This document shows, piece after piece, positions 34,674-43,633 of a stretch of 64,000 nucleotides of DNA (positions are counted from its first letter, which is position 1; each line of letters opens with the position of its first letter). The DNA is from an uncultured Muribaculaceae bacterium (GTDB taxonomy: Bacteria; Bacteroidota; Bacteroidia; Bacteroidales; Muribaculaceae), in NCBI GenBank assembly GCA_947381945.1, contig CANCXM010000003.1, forward strand, positions 78,302 through 142,301, read 5' to 3'. Under the pieces are notes generated by a model. The model searched no databases and was not told the origin of the DNA. It saw nothing but the letters and a program-made list of their open reading frames with translations. Made by a program: the position numbers and the translations under genes.

Positions 34674-36308
34674 TCATTTGTTCTCCCGCATAACTACGGA
34701 ATCATCCGGATCTTCTGTGTCAGGATTGTTCATCCATTTTCGGATAGCCACCATCTTAGGAATCAGGCGTGTCACTGACAAACGATAAGAACTCATCATT
34801 ATAAGCAATATCATTCCAATGCCAATTATGACAAGATATCCGAAGCATTCTTTAAGTGAAATCATTACGCTTTGACGTGTTACTTCCCCGATGGTTTCAC
34901 TCCACGACGGCATATCAAACGGCAACACCGTTCCATCAATATTTTCTGATGCGTCCATCGTATTTTTTACCAATGACCAGTTGAAAAGACGCTGGACGAG
35001 AGCTGTCGCCGCTGCATTGCCTATTCCACAACGGGAATATCCGATAGCGCTCAATCCGAAGAAAAAGTATGAGAATGGGACACTTTGCGACAGATAGACA
35101 TTGGATATGGAACCTATCATCACTTCCGATATTCCGACCGCTACCAACGGGATATAGAATGCCTCTTTGTTGGTTTGTCCATCCACAAGGAAATACATCG
35201 AGGCGATGTAGAAAGTCAGAAGCCCGAATGAAAGGACAAGATATTGCTTGGTGTTCCAGCCCCATTTCACTTTGGTGTAGAACGACAGCATCGCTCCAAT
35301 CACCACCCCATAAAGTATAGGATAGTTAAGAGAGATGACATTTAGGGAATCATATTTGAGTATCGACGTGATGTATATGGATTGTAACAGTCTGGGCGCA
35401 GATTGCAATATGGCTGCAATGAACAGCCAGAACATGATTTTCCATACCGATCCGTATGAAAATATTTTCAGATTAAGATAAGGGTTTTTATGGAAATGCG
35501 ACCTGCAACAAGCTAATACAAACAGGGCGGTGCATACAAACGACATTATCCATATCTGCCGACCGCGCCACCATTCATAGTGTTCACCATAGCAGAAAAT
35601 CCACATTCCGGATATGATAAAGCCGCACCACAGCATAAAACCAAGCACATCTATACCTTTCAACGAAAGATAGGGACCGGGGCGATGGTCAGGTTTCATA
35701 AGAAAATACACCAGAGCCACATGAATCATCAGCAGCATTATCACAAACAGGTTCATCAGCCGCCAGTTACCGTAATATGTAAGATAGGCGGTTGTCAATC
35801 CTGACAGGTATGTGCCACCCACAACCATAAAATAAATCACCGGGAAAAACACGGCATAGTTGCGTGACGGGGTCACACACAATCTGAAATTGCTTGTGCA
35901 GCCGAACATTCCCAACATTTTGAAAAAGCCGGCTATGAAACTTGCTCCCCACACAACCCACGGAACAGTCATATTCATGGTTATTGCCGTGCAGAACATC
36001 AGACCTATGCCGGAAACAAAAAAGAGCTGACGGCTATACATCGCAAATTTTAACCGGTACATTACCGGAAAACATACTGTAATTCCCGCAAGCATACAAT
36101 ATCCCGCCATCTGCACATCTTCGCTGAGAAATGATATTTCACTGACCATCTGGTTCATGGATGACAGATTGATGCTGCCCGCATACTGATACAAGAATCC
36201 GAATATCAATATCAGCCATACGCGGACACGACGGGGCACTCCGTCGCGGTACATCAGAAGCTGCCGCGTGCGGATTGTTGAATTACCGGTTTTGTAAAGT
36301 GCGCCCAT
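34674..36308 (-). CDS. MFS efflux transporter, DHA2/EmrB-like (first operon)
   Basis: 544 aa with about 14 hydrophobic segments, starting at VWLILIFGFLYQYAG and ending at LVIIGIGMILLIMMSSY, and a polar C-terminus. It is homologous to the product at 51288-52907: both have PRR[VL]-W-LI near residue 30, MAGY-L-G-, MYRLKF/MFRLKF, and a central HP/NPYL-type loop. It should be the inner-membrane pump of the tripartite system with the adjacent HlyD and TolC proteins. Its ATG is 2 nt after the stop of the HlyD gene. Confidence 0.85.
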   Translation of the reverse strand: MGALYKTGNSTIRTRQLLMYRDGVPRRVRVWLILIFGFLYQYAGSINLSSMNQMVSEISFLSEDVQMAGYCMLAGITVCFPVMYRLKFAMYSRQLFFVSGIGLMFCTAITMNMTVPWVVWGASFIAGFFKMLGMFGCTSNFRLCVTPSRNYAVFFPVIYFMVVGGTYLSGLTTAYLTYYGNWRLMNLFVIMLLMIHVALVYFLMKPDHRPGPYLSLKGIDVLGFMLWCGFIISGMWIFCYGEHYEWWRGRQIWIMSFVCTALFVLACCRSHFHKNPYLNLKIFSYGSVWKIMFWLFIAAILQSAPRLLQSIYITSILKYDSLNVISLNYPILYGVVIGAMLSFYTKVKWGWNTKQYLVLSFGLLTFYIASMYFLVDGQTNKEAFYIPLVAVGISEVMIGSISNVYLSQSVPFSYFFFGLSAIGYSRCGIGNAAATALVQRLFNWSLVKNTMDASENIDGTVLPFDMPSWSETIGEVTRQSVMISLKECFGYLVIIGIGMILLIMMSSYRLSVTRLIPKMVAIRKWMNNPDTEDPDDSVVMRENK

Positions 36309-36310
36309 TG

Positions 36311-37348
36311 TCAGTCTGCCATTTCACACTCTACGTTCAATCCGGCCCTGAGACGACTGATGTCTTCAGGCGTGTTTTCGTCGGAAAAACGTATCTTCAC
36401 AGGAAGCCGCTGTTCCACCTTTACAAAATTACCTGTGGCGTTGTCCTGCGGCACTATTGAATATTGCGCCCCGGTAGCATTGGATATTGCCTCGATATAA
36501 CCGATGTATGTTTTCCCCGGTATGGCATCAACCGAGATTTTTACCTTGTCACCGATTTTCATTTTCGAGGTCTGGCTCTCCTTATAGTTTGCAATCACCC
36601 AAACATCGTTCTCATTGACTATTGACAACAATGTCTGGCCCGGCTGGACAAATTGTCCTATCTCAATATTGCGGCGTGAGGTATAACCGTCAACAGGAGC
36701 TGTAATAACGGTATATGACAGATTTAACCGTGCAAGTTCAAGGCTGGCCTCCGCAAGTTCTATCCCGGCATCGTGTTGTCCGAGCTTCTGCGTTTTCTCA
36801 TCCTTTGCAAACATTGTCGATTTCTTTTTCCGGCACAACATATCATACTTTGCACGTAGGGTCTGATAGCGCGTTGATGCATCATCATATTGTTTGGGGG
36901 TAACAGCCTTATCGGCAAGCAGCGATTTGTATCGTTCAAGGTCTCTTGCAGCATTTTCCATCTCAACCCTTGTGCCCTCGATTGAAGCCTCGCTCTCGCC
37001 AATCTCACTGTCGGTTGTGGAGATCGAGGCATATACGGTTGACTTCCCGGATATGGCATTCTGAACCTGTGCTTTTGCCTGAACAAATGCCAGAGCATAT
37101 TCAGCATCTTCAATCAGTACGAGCGTGTCACCCTTATGCACAAAGGTGTACTCATCAAAACGTATATCTTTTATATATCCCGGGACTCTGACGTTCACCG
37201 GAACAATCTGCCTGCGTATCTGCGCATTGTCAGTGAATGTCGAGATATTGAATTTGATGAACTCCGATGCAATCCACCATAATCCAATGGCGAGCACCAG
37301 CAATACAAATATATTCTGTATCAGTCTTCTTGTCTTTCGGTTTGACAT
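36311..37348 (-). CDS. HlyD/EmrA family periplasmic adaptor (first operon)
   Basis: 345 aa. A single N-terminal membrane helix (IFVLLVLAIGLWWIAS) is followed by NAQIRRQIVPVNVRVPGYIKDIRFDEYTFVHKGDTLVLI, the split biotinyl-lipoyl motif; a long coiled-coil with the EYALAFVQAKAQVQNAI...LADKAVTPKQYDDASTRY hairpin; the second lipoyl half ITAPVDGYTSRRNIEIGQFVQPGQTLL; and a C-terminal beta-barrel. The ATG at 37348 (MSNRKTRRLIQNIF) follows the TolC stop by 4 nt. Confidence 0.9.
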   Translation of the reverse strand: MSNRKTRRLIQNIFVLLVLAIGLWWIASEFIKFNISTFTDNAQIRRQIVPVNVRVPGYIKDIRFDEYTFVHKGDTLVLIEDAEYALAFVQAKAQVQNAISGKSTVYASISTTDSEIGESEASIEGTRVEMENAARDLERYKSLLADKAVTPKQYDDASTRYQTLRAKYDMLCRKKKSTMFAKDEKTQKLGQHDAGIELAEASLELARLNLSYTVITAPVDGYTSRRNIEIGQFVQPGQTLLSIVNENDVWVIANYKESQTSKMKIGDKVKISVDAIPGKTYIGYIEAISNATGAQYSIVPQDNATGNFVKVEQRLPVKIRFSDENTPEDISRLRAGLNVECEMAD

Positions 37349-37352
37349 ATCG

Positions 37353-38675
37353 TTAAATTGTACCTGATAGATATTTAAGTTGGAAATAGTAGTAAAGGAC
37401 GTCAACCTCCGCATTTACAAGCCTCATCTCGGCGTCAAGTTTCGATGCAGAGGCATCAAGCATATCGGTCAGCAAGGAGAGGTCATTGTTGAAACGTCGT
37501 TCCACAATCCTGTAATGCTCTGATGCAAGTTCCACATTCTTTCTTTGTGTGGTGACATGTTCAACAGCTTCGATATAGTTTCTATACGCTCTGTCGAGAT
37601 TGCGGTCAATATTTTCCTCACAGTTCCCACGTGCATCTGACAATCTTGCCGATTCAAGCTGTGCAGCTTTCAATTTGTGGTTTGACTTATAGAACCCGGA
37701 GGGTGTGAAAGATACTTTCACGCCAACAAACCATCTGCTTAAATTTTTGTCAAGTACAGGAGTATGTGTTGTGATGGGAGCCGTAATGGAGGTTCCGGCG
37801 CATAATCCGATTTTCGGTAGCTGCTCACTGCCAATCAGCTTTTCGTTTGCCTTCAGTTTTGCCGATTGCATGTCGAAATATCTCAGAGTTGGTGACTTTT
37901 GCCTGCTCATTGCCCTCCACTCGGATAATGGAACAGCGTCAAAGTTTATCCTGTTGAATTCGATAGCCGGGACTATGGTGTCGGATTCATTCAGATGCAG
38001 ATAACTGATGATGCTGTAGTTCAGATTGCCTATGGTGTTGACGACAGTCAGTCTGTCATAATTAAGGTTGGAAAGGTTCAGCTCATAGCGTGTCACATCG
38101 TTTGAAAGGACAAGTCCTTGCGAGGCCCGGGCTTTCATTTCAAAGATGAGTTGTTCGGTTATCCGTATATTCTCGTCGTAAACACTAAGCAAGTTCAGAT
38201 TTTTGGCGAGTTCAAGATATGATTGCAACACCGTCATTTTCATGCGGTCTTTCACAGATGCGAGATTATTGCCGGCTATTCGATATTGTGCATCTGCCAT
38301 TCTTATCTTTGATGAGAGTTCACCCCCGGTATATAGCGGCTGATACACTGATACACTCACAGAATTACCCCAGTGGGTCATACGTGAGCGGGTGGGATTG
38401 CCAAAGTCCCTGTCAAGGACAAAAGTGTTACCAAGATAATCTGCCTCCATATCAACGCTTATGTCAGGCAGTCCGCCGTCACATTCTGCGCGGTGACGCA
38501 TTGACGCAATTGCAACATCTTGACGCGCGAGCTGGACATCTGTGCTCGAATTTTCTATCTTCCGGAACAAATCCTCAATGGACAGTACAAGGTTATCCGC
38601 CGAAACAGATAATTGAAAACTCAGCACAACTGTCAACAAAGTGCCTAACCTTGCTGTACGGTACCAATAGTTCAT
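37353..38675 (-). CDS. TolC family outer membrane efflux protein (first operon)
   Basis: 440 aa with a signal peptide (LGTLLTVVLSFQLSVSA) and two repeats of the OEP helical hairpin (IENSSTDVQLARQDVAIASMRHRAECDGGLPDISV... and LARQ/LNLSNLNYDRL; second repeat CEENIDRNLDRAYRNYIEAVEHVTTQRKNVELASEHYRIVERRFNNDLSLLTDMLDAS). It is the outer-membrane channel of the tripartite pump. It is first in its operon, with an AraC-type operator pair just upstream. Confidence 0.9.
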   Translation of the reverse strand: MNYWYRTARLGTLLTVVLSFQLSVSADNLVLSIEDLFRKIENSSTDVQLARQDVAIASMRHRAECDGGLPDISVDMEADYLGNTFVLDRDFGNPTRSRMTHWGNSVSVSVYQPLYTGGELSSKIRMADAQYRIAGNNLASVKDRMKMTVLQSYLELAKNLNLLSVYDENIRITEQLIFEMKARASQGLVLSNDVTRYELNLSNLNYDRLTVVNTIGNLNYSIISYLHLNESDTIVPAIEFNRINFDAVPLSEWRAMSRQKSPTLRYFDMQSAKLKANEKLIGSEQLPKIGLCAGTSITAPITTHTPVLDKNLSRWFVGVKVSFTPSGFYKSNHKLKAAQLESARLSDARGNCEENIDRNLDRAYRNYIEAVEHVTTQRKNVELASEHYRIVERRFNNDLSLLTDMLDASASKLDAEMRLVNAEVDVLYYYFQLKYLSGTI

Positions 38676-38696
38676 TATGATTGCTTTTTTAGACCG

Positions 38697-38764
38697 CGAA
38701 ATTACAGCATTAAAAGCGTATCAAATGTGCTGTATGGCTCAAATAATTGTGCCGTACGGCTCAA
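38697..38764 (-). promoter_or_regulatory. Promoter and tandem AraC operator candidates upstream of tolC (first operon)
   Basis: On the minus strand a TTTG (38722-38725) and TAATTTCG (38697-38704) form a near-consensus promoter with a short 17-nt spacer. Directly upstream lie two copies of TGTGCYGTAYGGCTCAA on the plus strand, at 38726-38742 and 38748-38764, with starts 22 bp apart (two helical turns). The first abuts the -33 element, the position expected for an AraC-type activator. A third identical copy precedes the araC gene itself. Confidence 0.6.
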
Positions 38765-39588
38765 CGGTGGCGAGTGTCAGATGGAGTGTGACCGAAATAC
38801 TCCTTATACGCCCTGCAAAAATGCGAGAAATTCTTGAATCCTATATCTGTCATTATCTGACTGATAGGCGCGCCAGATGAAACAAGCATATCTCTGGCTG
38901 CTACAAGCCTGCGGTTTATAATCCACTTGCGTGGCGACAGGTCACTCAGCTTCTGAAAATCACGTTTGAATGTGGCGACACTACGTCCTGTATAGTGTGC
39001 CAGTTCCTCAACCGACAGGTCATACATATAATTGTGTTCCAGAAATTCCATGATGTCAAGTCGCCATTGGGCTGTAAAGTCAAACAAGGAAGCATAAGTT
39101 TTTATATCCGTATGCAAAATCAGATTGATGGCTTCCCTGAATTTCATATTCAGCCAGTCCCTTTCCGGCTTGTCGCCTTCCTGCCAGTATGGTTTGAATG
39201 AATCAAAGAGGCTAATCAACATAGGCGACCTTTCTATTTTCAACACAGGCCGCTTACTGCGTGAAATACCTGTCGGTATATCCTTTTTCGAAATTGTCTT
39301 ATAAAAGTCGAACAACCGTTTCCTTGGGAAATAAAGCATTACAGAAACATGGTAGTCCACCTCCTCCGAAGGAAACTTCACGACTTTTATGCGATGGTCT
39401 TTCCTGACAAACACACATTCATTTTCCCTTACAATTGAGACTCTATGACCGTCGATCATCACATACATGCTGCCTCTGGCAACATATACCAAAGTATGCT
39501 CGCTCATATTGAAGCTGCTTTCAGTCTTTTCCTTGTGATAAAAAGCCTCAAATATCTCAGATATGTTATAGGGATTAGATCGAACCAT
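38761..39588 (-). CDS. AraC family regulator of the adjacent efflux operon
   Basis: 275 aa: N-terminal sensing domain (HTLVYVARGSMYVMIDGHRVSIVRENECVFVRKDHRIKV) and C-terminal AraC DNA-binding domain (LSVEELAHYTGRSVATFKRDFQKLSDLSPRKWIINRRLVAARDML...ISQIMTDIGFKNFSHFCRAYKEYFGHTPSD). ATG at 39588 is used; since a -7-like TAACTTTG lies at 39592-39599, the true start may be a later Met at 39507 (MSEHTLVY). Its last bases overlap one of its presumed operators. Confidence 0.88.
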   Translation of the reverse strand: MVRSNPYNISEIFEAFYHKEKTESSFNMSEHTLVYVARGSMYVMIDGHRVSIVRENECVFVRKDHRIKVVKFPSEEVDYHVSVMLYFPRKRLFDFYKTISKKDIPTGISRSKRPVLKIERSPMLISLFDSFKPYWQEGDKPERDWLNMKFREAINLILHTDIKTYASLFDFTAQWRLDIMEFLEHNYMYDLSVEELAHYTGRSVATFKRDFQKLSDLSPRKWIINRRLVAARDMLVSSGAPISQIMTDIGFKNFSHFCRAYKEYFGHTPSDTRHR

Positions 39589-39591
39589 GTA

Positions 39592-39631
39592 CAAAGTTAG
39601 CAATTTTTATCCAATTGAGCCATACAGCACA
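39592..39631 (-). promoter_or_regulatory. araC promoter with autoregulatory operator candidate
   Basis: TAACTTTG (minus strand, 39592-39599) is a consensus -7 box, and the 17-mer TGTGCTGTATGGCTCAA lies on the minus strand at 39615-39631, overlapping the -33 position. It is identical to the copy at 38726-38742. Its placement over -33 suggests autorepression. The rest of the 39632-39847 gap shows nothing else I can name. Confidence 0.5.
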
Positions 39632-39847
39632 CTCGTCAATTTAATATATCCATAAATCCAACTATTTCCCTATTTTATCCAATATAACCCTCAACTGGAC
39701 TCATGACAACTTGATTCCCTCGCAATATCCTGCACTGTATATATCTTGACCATCTTCTCTTAAAGTCTATGTAATTGTAGAACGAGTACAAACCGGACGA
39801 ACCGTCCTCACGTTAGTTGATGACATATTAAACAATAATAAGACATT

Positions 39848-40378
39848 CTATCTACGTTCGTAGACAGTTTCAACTACTCCATTATATATTATGGTATCCA
39901 CTATCTTCAAATTCAATGAATAGCCTGTGTCACCAAAAAGCTTCACACCTCCTCCTATTATAACCGGTATGGTAGCAATATGGAATCTATCAATCAGATC
40001 TTTCTTCAGAAGTTGATTAACCACATCGGCACCACCACAAATCCATATATCCTTACCTGAGTCATGTCTGAGATTTTCAACGAGGCAACAAGGATCTTCA
40101 TTTGAAAAGATGACGTCGCGAGAGTCAGGTATGGGATGGTGGGTAATAACAAATGTTTTTGCTCCGGAATATGGCCATGTGTCAGGCGATAATTCCGTCA
40201 CTATTTGCTTATATGTACGGTTACCCATAACGATTGTATCTATTGTGTCAAAGAATTCGGAATAGGTATCTTTCATTTCAACGGAATCATCCTGTCCTTT
40301 TATCCAATTAACCGAATTACAATCGTCTGCAATATATCCGTCAACGCTTACAGCGATAAATAATACTACTTTTTTCAT
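39848..40378 (-). CDS. DHFR/RibD C-terminal-like family reductase
   Basis: 176 aa. Typical start KKVVLFIAVSVDGYIAD, then TIVMGNRTYKQI and the NADPH-binding DIWICGGADVVNQLLKKDLIDRFHIATIPVIIGGGVKLF. Stand-alone YyaP/YwjB-type members have unknown substrates. It is related to, but clearly distinct from, the longer RibD-like protein at 3938. The nearest consensus promoter is 300 nt upstream (40683-40714), with a structured leader between. Confidence 0.85.
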   Translation of the reverse strand: MKKVVLFIAVSVDGYIADDCNSVNWIKGQDDSVEMKDTYSEFFDTIDTIVMGNRTYKQIVTELSPDTWPYSGAKTFVITHHPIPDSRDVIFSNEDPCCLVENLRHDSGKDIWICGGADVVNQLLKKDLIDRFHIATIPVIIGGGVKLFGDTGYSLNLKIVDTIIYNGVVETVYERR

Positions 40379-40469
40379 AATTATAGCATACTTTTTTAAT
40401 TTGCCGTGGAACCTTGGAGAGTGAATTGATATGATGGTATTTTCAATTGATGGAAATTAGAGTTTGCAC

Positions 40470-40680
40470 GCTATGCTTTGAGGCAATTGATAGGCACTAT
40501 ATGCCGTCTTGTCGTCAATATGCCGGCACCGTTGCCGTTAGTATCATCATGAACGATAGCTGATTTTTGGGAGATGCCCCCAAGTTCCTCTGTAGCTATG
40601 GACGAATACACGTTTTGAAATGGTGGATTCGATGTGTCTTGAAAGATGATTGTCCATAACCGTAAACTGTTAATATTAAG
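40470..40680 (-). ncRNA. Candidate structured RNA or leader
   Basis: Downstream of the consensus promoter at 40683-40714 the transcript contains nested complementary segments: ATAGCT/AGCTAT enclosing TTGGG/CCCAA (about 40556-40602), and CGGCA/TGCCG with loop ACGG (about 40520-40535). A 36-codon frame (40547-40657, minus strand, MDNHLSRHIESTISKRV...) starts near the presumed 5' end; it could be a leader peptide, but its composition is not convincing. It may be a stand-alone RNA or the leader of the reductase gene. The remaining gap to 40937 is AT-rich with nothing else recognised. Confidence 0.35.
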
Positions 40681-40682
40681 CG

Positions 40683-40714
40683 CAAAGATAAGGGGATATT
40701 ATCATACTTCCAAA
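40683..40714 (-). promoter_or_regulatory. Consensus Bacteroidetes promoter, leftward
   Basis: Minus strand TTTG (40711-40714), exactly 20 nt, TATCTTTG (40683-40690). It is one of the best promoter matches in the window, yet the nearest gene start downstream is 300 nt away. Confidence 0.6.
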
Positions 40715-40937
40715 TTTATGAACAATTCACATCCTTATTTTTTGCATTGAAAATTCCTAATTTATGAATAAGCCATAATATACTTTTCAAACAGATTAAA
40801 TAGTGAATTACTATATAAGGTAATACAGAGATTAAGGTTTATATTGCGACAAGACTGCACGCTAATAGCAGGTAGTCTTGTATCTCTGAGATTTGCAATA
40901 ACGGCAGGCACATTCAGTATCAGTAGAAGAATGGCAA

Positions 40938-40969
40938 AATAGCAGTTACCGGTTGAGGCAACTGCTATT
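40938..40969 (-). terminator. Terminator after the xus operon
   Basis: A 10-bp perfect stem AATAGCAGTT/AACTGCTATT with a 12-nt loop ends in TTTT on the minus strand, about 30 nt beyond the xusC stop. Confidence 0.7.
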
Positions 40970-40996
40970 ATAAGTCGGAATAGAACTCGGCTTTTA

Positions 40997-42208
40997 TTAC
41001 GCCTGATGATGCTCTTTCTTTTTGAGAAGGTGCCTAATCCAGATGTAGTAGCCCGTCAATGGGAGAGATGCACCGAGAAGGGCACCAAGCAGCCATAAGA
41101 TGCGGGTAAATAGACCGCCAAGGCTTCCGGTATGGATTGAATATATCCAGCCTCGCAATTTGTCAGCTTCATTCGCGTCTGCGTATTTGGTCGCAAGAGA
41201 AAGTTCGCCAGAACGACGATTAAACTCATAGCTGTCTGAAGCACGACTATTTCCTGTATTGCCGAGTGTGACTGTTGCCTTTTCAGAACTGATAGTAATC
41301 TGCGGAGCTTCGGGATTCTGCGCTTTCAGGGTTTCATACACTTCCTGCCAACGGCCAAATTCGAAGTGGTGGCGACCACCATCTTCATGTCTGTTTCCGC
41401 CTTCATGCCGACCTTCGCCACCATGATGGCGCCCGCCACGACGACCTCCTCCATTACGCTTTTCACCGTTATTATTGCCTTTTGATGTTGTAGTCTGAGT
41501 GAAATTGCGAGGTGTATGCTCCACACCACAGACAGCATAAAAAGCTGTGCGATACCAATCAAACGACCATGTCAATCCGGTAAGAGCCATCGCAAGCACA
41601 AGAATCAGAGCATACATTCCACCGGCGACATGAAGTCCTTTCCAAAATCCTTCCCAGCCATTTGAAAATGGGATACAGAGGCTGTGTTTTAGATTTTTTC
41701 GGGCCCTCGGCCACCAGATGACAACACCGGATATTAACGCGATTGCGAAAACAAGCGTTGAAACACCAACAAGAAGTTTTCCAATCTTCAAACCATCTCC
41801 GTGAGGGTTTGCGCTGTCCAGAAGCCAGCGGTGGAGTTTGAACATAGTGGAGAAGAAGCCTAACCGTTCATACTTGCCGGTTATCTCGCCCGAATATTGG
41901 TCAATGAAAAGAGATGCTCGGCGCGGTTTGGAAAGATTTACCTGGTATGTACGTGAGGCATCTTCAAATACAGTGACACCGTTAATTGAGACACTATCCG
42001 GCAGTGTCGCCTTCACAGTTTCCATGAGTTCTCCAATCGGGAGCGGCGACTCTTTTACATCAGTCACATAGTAGACATTGCTTTTCACGCTGCGGGTTAT
42101 TTCCGGCTCAAATATGAGCATTGCCCCTGAAAAGCATATCAATGTCACGATTATGCCGAATGGCACTGACAGCCAGAGATGAATTTTTCTGAAAAACTTT
42201 ATCATCAC
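40997..42208 (-). CDS. xusC: PepSY-associated transmembrane protein, XusC-like
   Basis: 403 aa with four membrane segments in the PepSY_TM pattern: IHLWLSVPFGIIVTLICFSGAMLIFEPE, LLVGVSTLVFAIALISGVVIWWPR, GLHVAGGMYALILVLAMALTGLTWSF and the C-terminal WLLGALLGASLPLTGYYIW. A periplasmic PepSY-like region follows helix 1. Between helices 3 and 4 is an unusual insert (about residues 245-285) of Gly, Arg and His (repeated GRHEGG/RHEDGGRHH). XusC-type proteins act with XusA and XusB in xenosiderophore use, possibly as inner-membrane reductases. The start is 4 nt after the xusB stop. Confidence 0.8.
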   Translation of the reverse strand: MMIKFFRKIHLWLSVPFGIIVTLICFSGAMLIFEPEITRSVKSNVYYVTDVKESPLPIGELMETVKATLPDSVSINGVTVFEDASRTYQVNLSKPRRASLFIDQYSGEITGKYERLGFFSTMFKLHRWLLDSANPHGDGLKIGKLLVGVSTLVFAIALISGVVIWWPRARKNLKHSLCIPFSNGWEGFWKGLHVAGGMYALILVLAMALTGLTWSFDWYRTAFYAVCGVEHTPRNFTQTTTSKGNNNGEKRNGGGRRGGRHHGGEGRHEGGNRHEDGGRHHFEFGRWQEVYETLKAQNPEAPQITISSEKATVTLGNTGNSRASDSYEFNRRSGELSLATKYADANEADKLRGWIYSIHTGSLGGLFTRILWLLGALLGASLPLTGYYIWIRHLLKKKEHHQA

Positions 42209-42212
42209 AGAT

Positions 42213-43616
42213 TTATTTTATCGGATTTAGATAACCGAAGCCCGTAATGTCATTGGCTTTGATAGAAACACCTCTTACAGCCTTCGCTGTTGACGTATTT
42301 ATGGCGTAAATGGCAGGCTCTTCGTTTTCTACATTCACCGGGATATAGACATTTCCGTTCTGTACGAAAACGGTTTTTCCTATCGAGGAAACATTGGCCG
42401 GTAGTCCTGTCACATAGGTCAGTTTTTTTGAAGTCGCATCAAATACTGCCAGTTCAGTTGCGGCAGGATTTTTCTCGGTGAGCGAGCGGTCATACATAAT
42501 CATGAGGAAGCAATTTCCTCCTGCGGGCCAACAACGCATGAACGAGCGGTTGCCACCGGGTGTCTGAGCCTCGATGTTGCAGTAGTAGTCATCAAACGAT
42601 GTACTGCCAGCAGGTATGCGGCATACTCCGGCCGGAAGTGTAGTTTTCTGTCCGGGGTCAGTCATTGTTTTGGCATAGCTTGATGAGAACACGTATATAT
42701 CCCCATTATCTGCCGACCATACAGTCTGATAATACTGAGAACGGTAGCGACCGCAGGGTGTACTGATTTTGTCAGTCTTGGCAAGCGTTGGATTAATCAT
42801 GTTCTCATTGTCATAAATTGCGACCCAACATTCATCGGGATACTGGGTTCCAACAAGTTCTCCTGCCTTGTATGCCCCCGCTCCCGAGCCTCCTGCCTCT
42901 TCGTGCACAAGGTGTTCAAAACCGGGACGTACCCATTTGCGGTTTTCGTATGCCACACCATATTGGCTCAGACCCATCGGCACAGCACCACAGTAGAGCT
43001 TGGATCCTCGCTGTTCAGCTCCTGCAAGAGTTACATACTCTCCATTTCCGAGGAAATTTTCCATTGAGTACGCACCTGTCGAAGTGTCGTTACTACGCGA
43101 CGTTTCGTTGACAACGTTTAGGTATGTTAGCAGAAGGGTCTTGGGCAGATACCCTTGCTTATCAGCGAGAGTCGCAGGTCCATCACCTGTCGACATTGTT
43201 ATGATGTCGTTGTTGTAAGTCCCATAAGAGGAGAAGCGGCTGATACGGTACTCGATGCTGCGGGCTTCCATCTCTCCGTTGCTTCCGAGAATGTAGCTTC
43301 TTGTGGTGCCCGCATTGCCCTGATTGTAGGTCAACGCATACAGATAGTTCTTGTGGAACACCCATTGAGTCGCGCCCGGATTCAGCAGACCATTGTCAAC
43401 AGTTGTGAGCTCGCCTCCGTCAAGGGACTCACCCGTTATCAAGTCGTATGCAGTGCCGTTGCTGCCTTCGATAGTTGTTGCAAAAACAAATTTGCCTTTT
43501 CCGTCACCTTCGTTTCCGGGTCCGTTAGGCTCGTCATTGTCGGAACATCCGACAAGAGCCATCGCCGGAACCATTGAGGCCATGATAGCCCAATACTTTG
43601 ATTTTTTACGTGTCAT
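42213..43616 (-). CDS. xusB: DUF4374 lipoprotein, XusB-like siderophore-binding surface protein
   Basis: 467 aa. Lipoprotein signal with lipobox VPAMALVGCS, then an acidic stretch (SDNDEPNGPGNEGDG) of the surface-export type, and a beta-propeller-like repeat pattern (for example NNDIITMSTGDGPATL, TVWSADNGDIYVFSSSY, NVYIPVNVENEEPAIYAINT). In Bacteroides thetaiotaomicron the equivalent XusB captures ferric enterobactin at the cell surface for XusA. The position between a TonB receptor and a PepSY protein supports this assignment; ligand specificity is not predictable. Confidence 0.8.
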   Translation of the reverse strand: MTRKKSKYWAIMASMVPAMALVGCSDNDEPNGPGNEGDGKGKFVFATTIEGSNGTAYDLITGESLDGGELTTVDNGLLNPGATQWVFHKNYLYALTYNQGNAGTTRSYILGSNGEMEARSIEYRISRFSSYGTYNNDIITMSTGDGPATLADKQGYLPKTLLLTYLNVVNETSRSNDTSTGAYSMENFLGNGEYVTLAGAEQRGSKLYCGAVPMGLSQYGVAYENRKWVRPGFEHLVHEEAGGSGAGAYKAGELVGTQYPDECWVAIYDNENMINPTLAKTDKISTPCGRYRSQYYQTVWSADNGDIYVFSSSYAKTMTDPGQKTTLPAGVCRIPAGSTSFDDYYCNIEAQTPGGNRSFMRCWPAGGNCFLMIMYDRSLTEKNPAATELAVFDATSKKLTYVTGLPANVSSIGKTVFVQNGNVYIPVNVENEEPAIYAINTSTAKAVRGVSIKANDITGFGYLNPIK

Positions 43617-43633
43617 ATTATTGAAGATTATAA

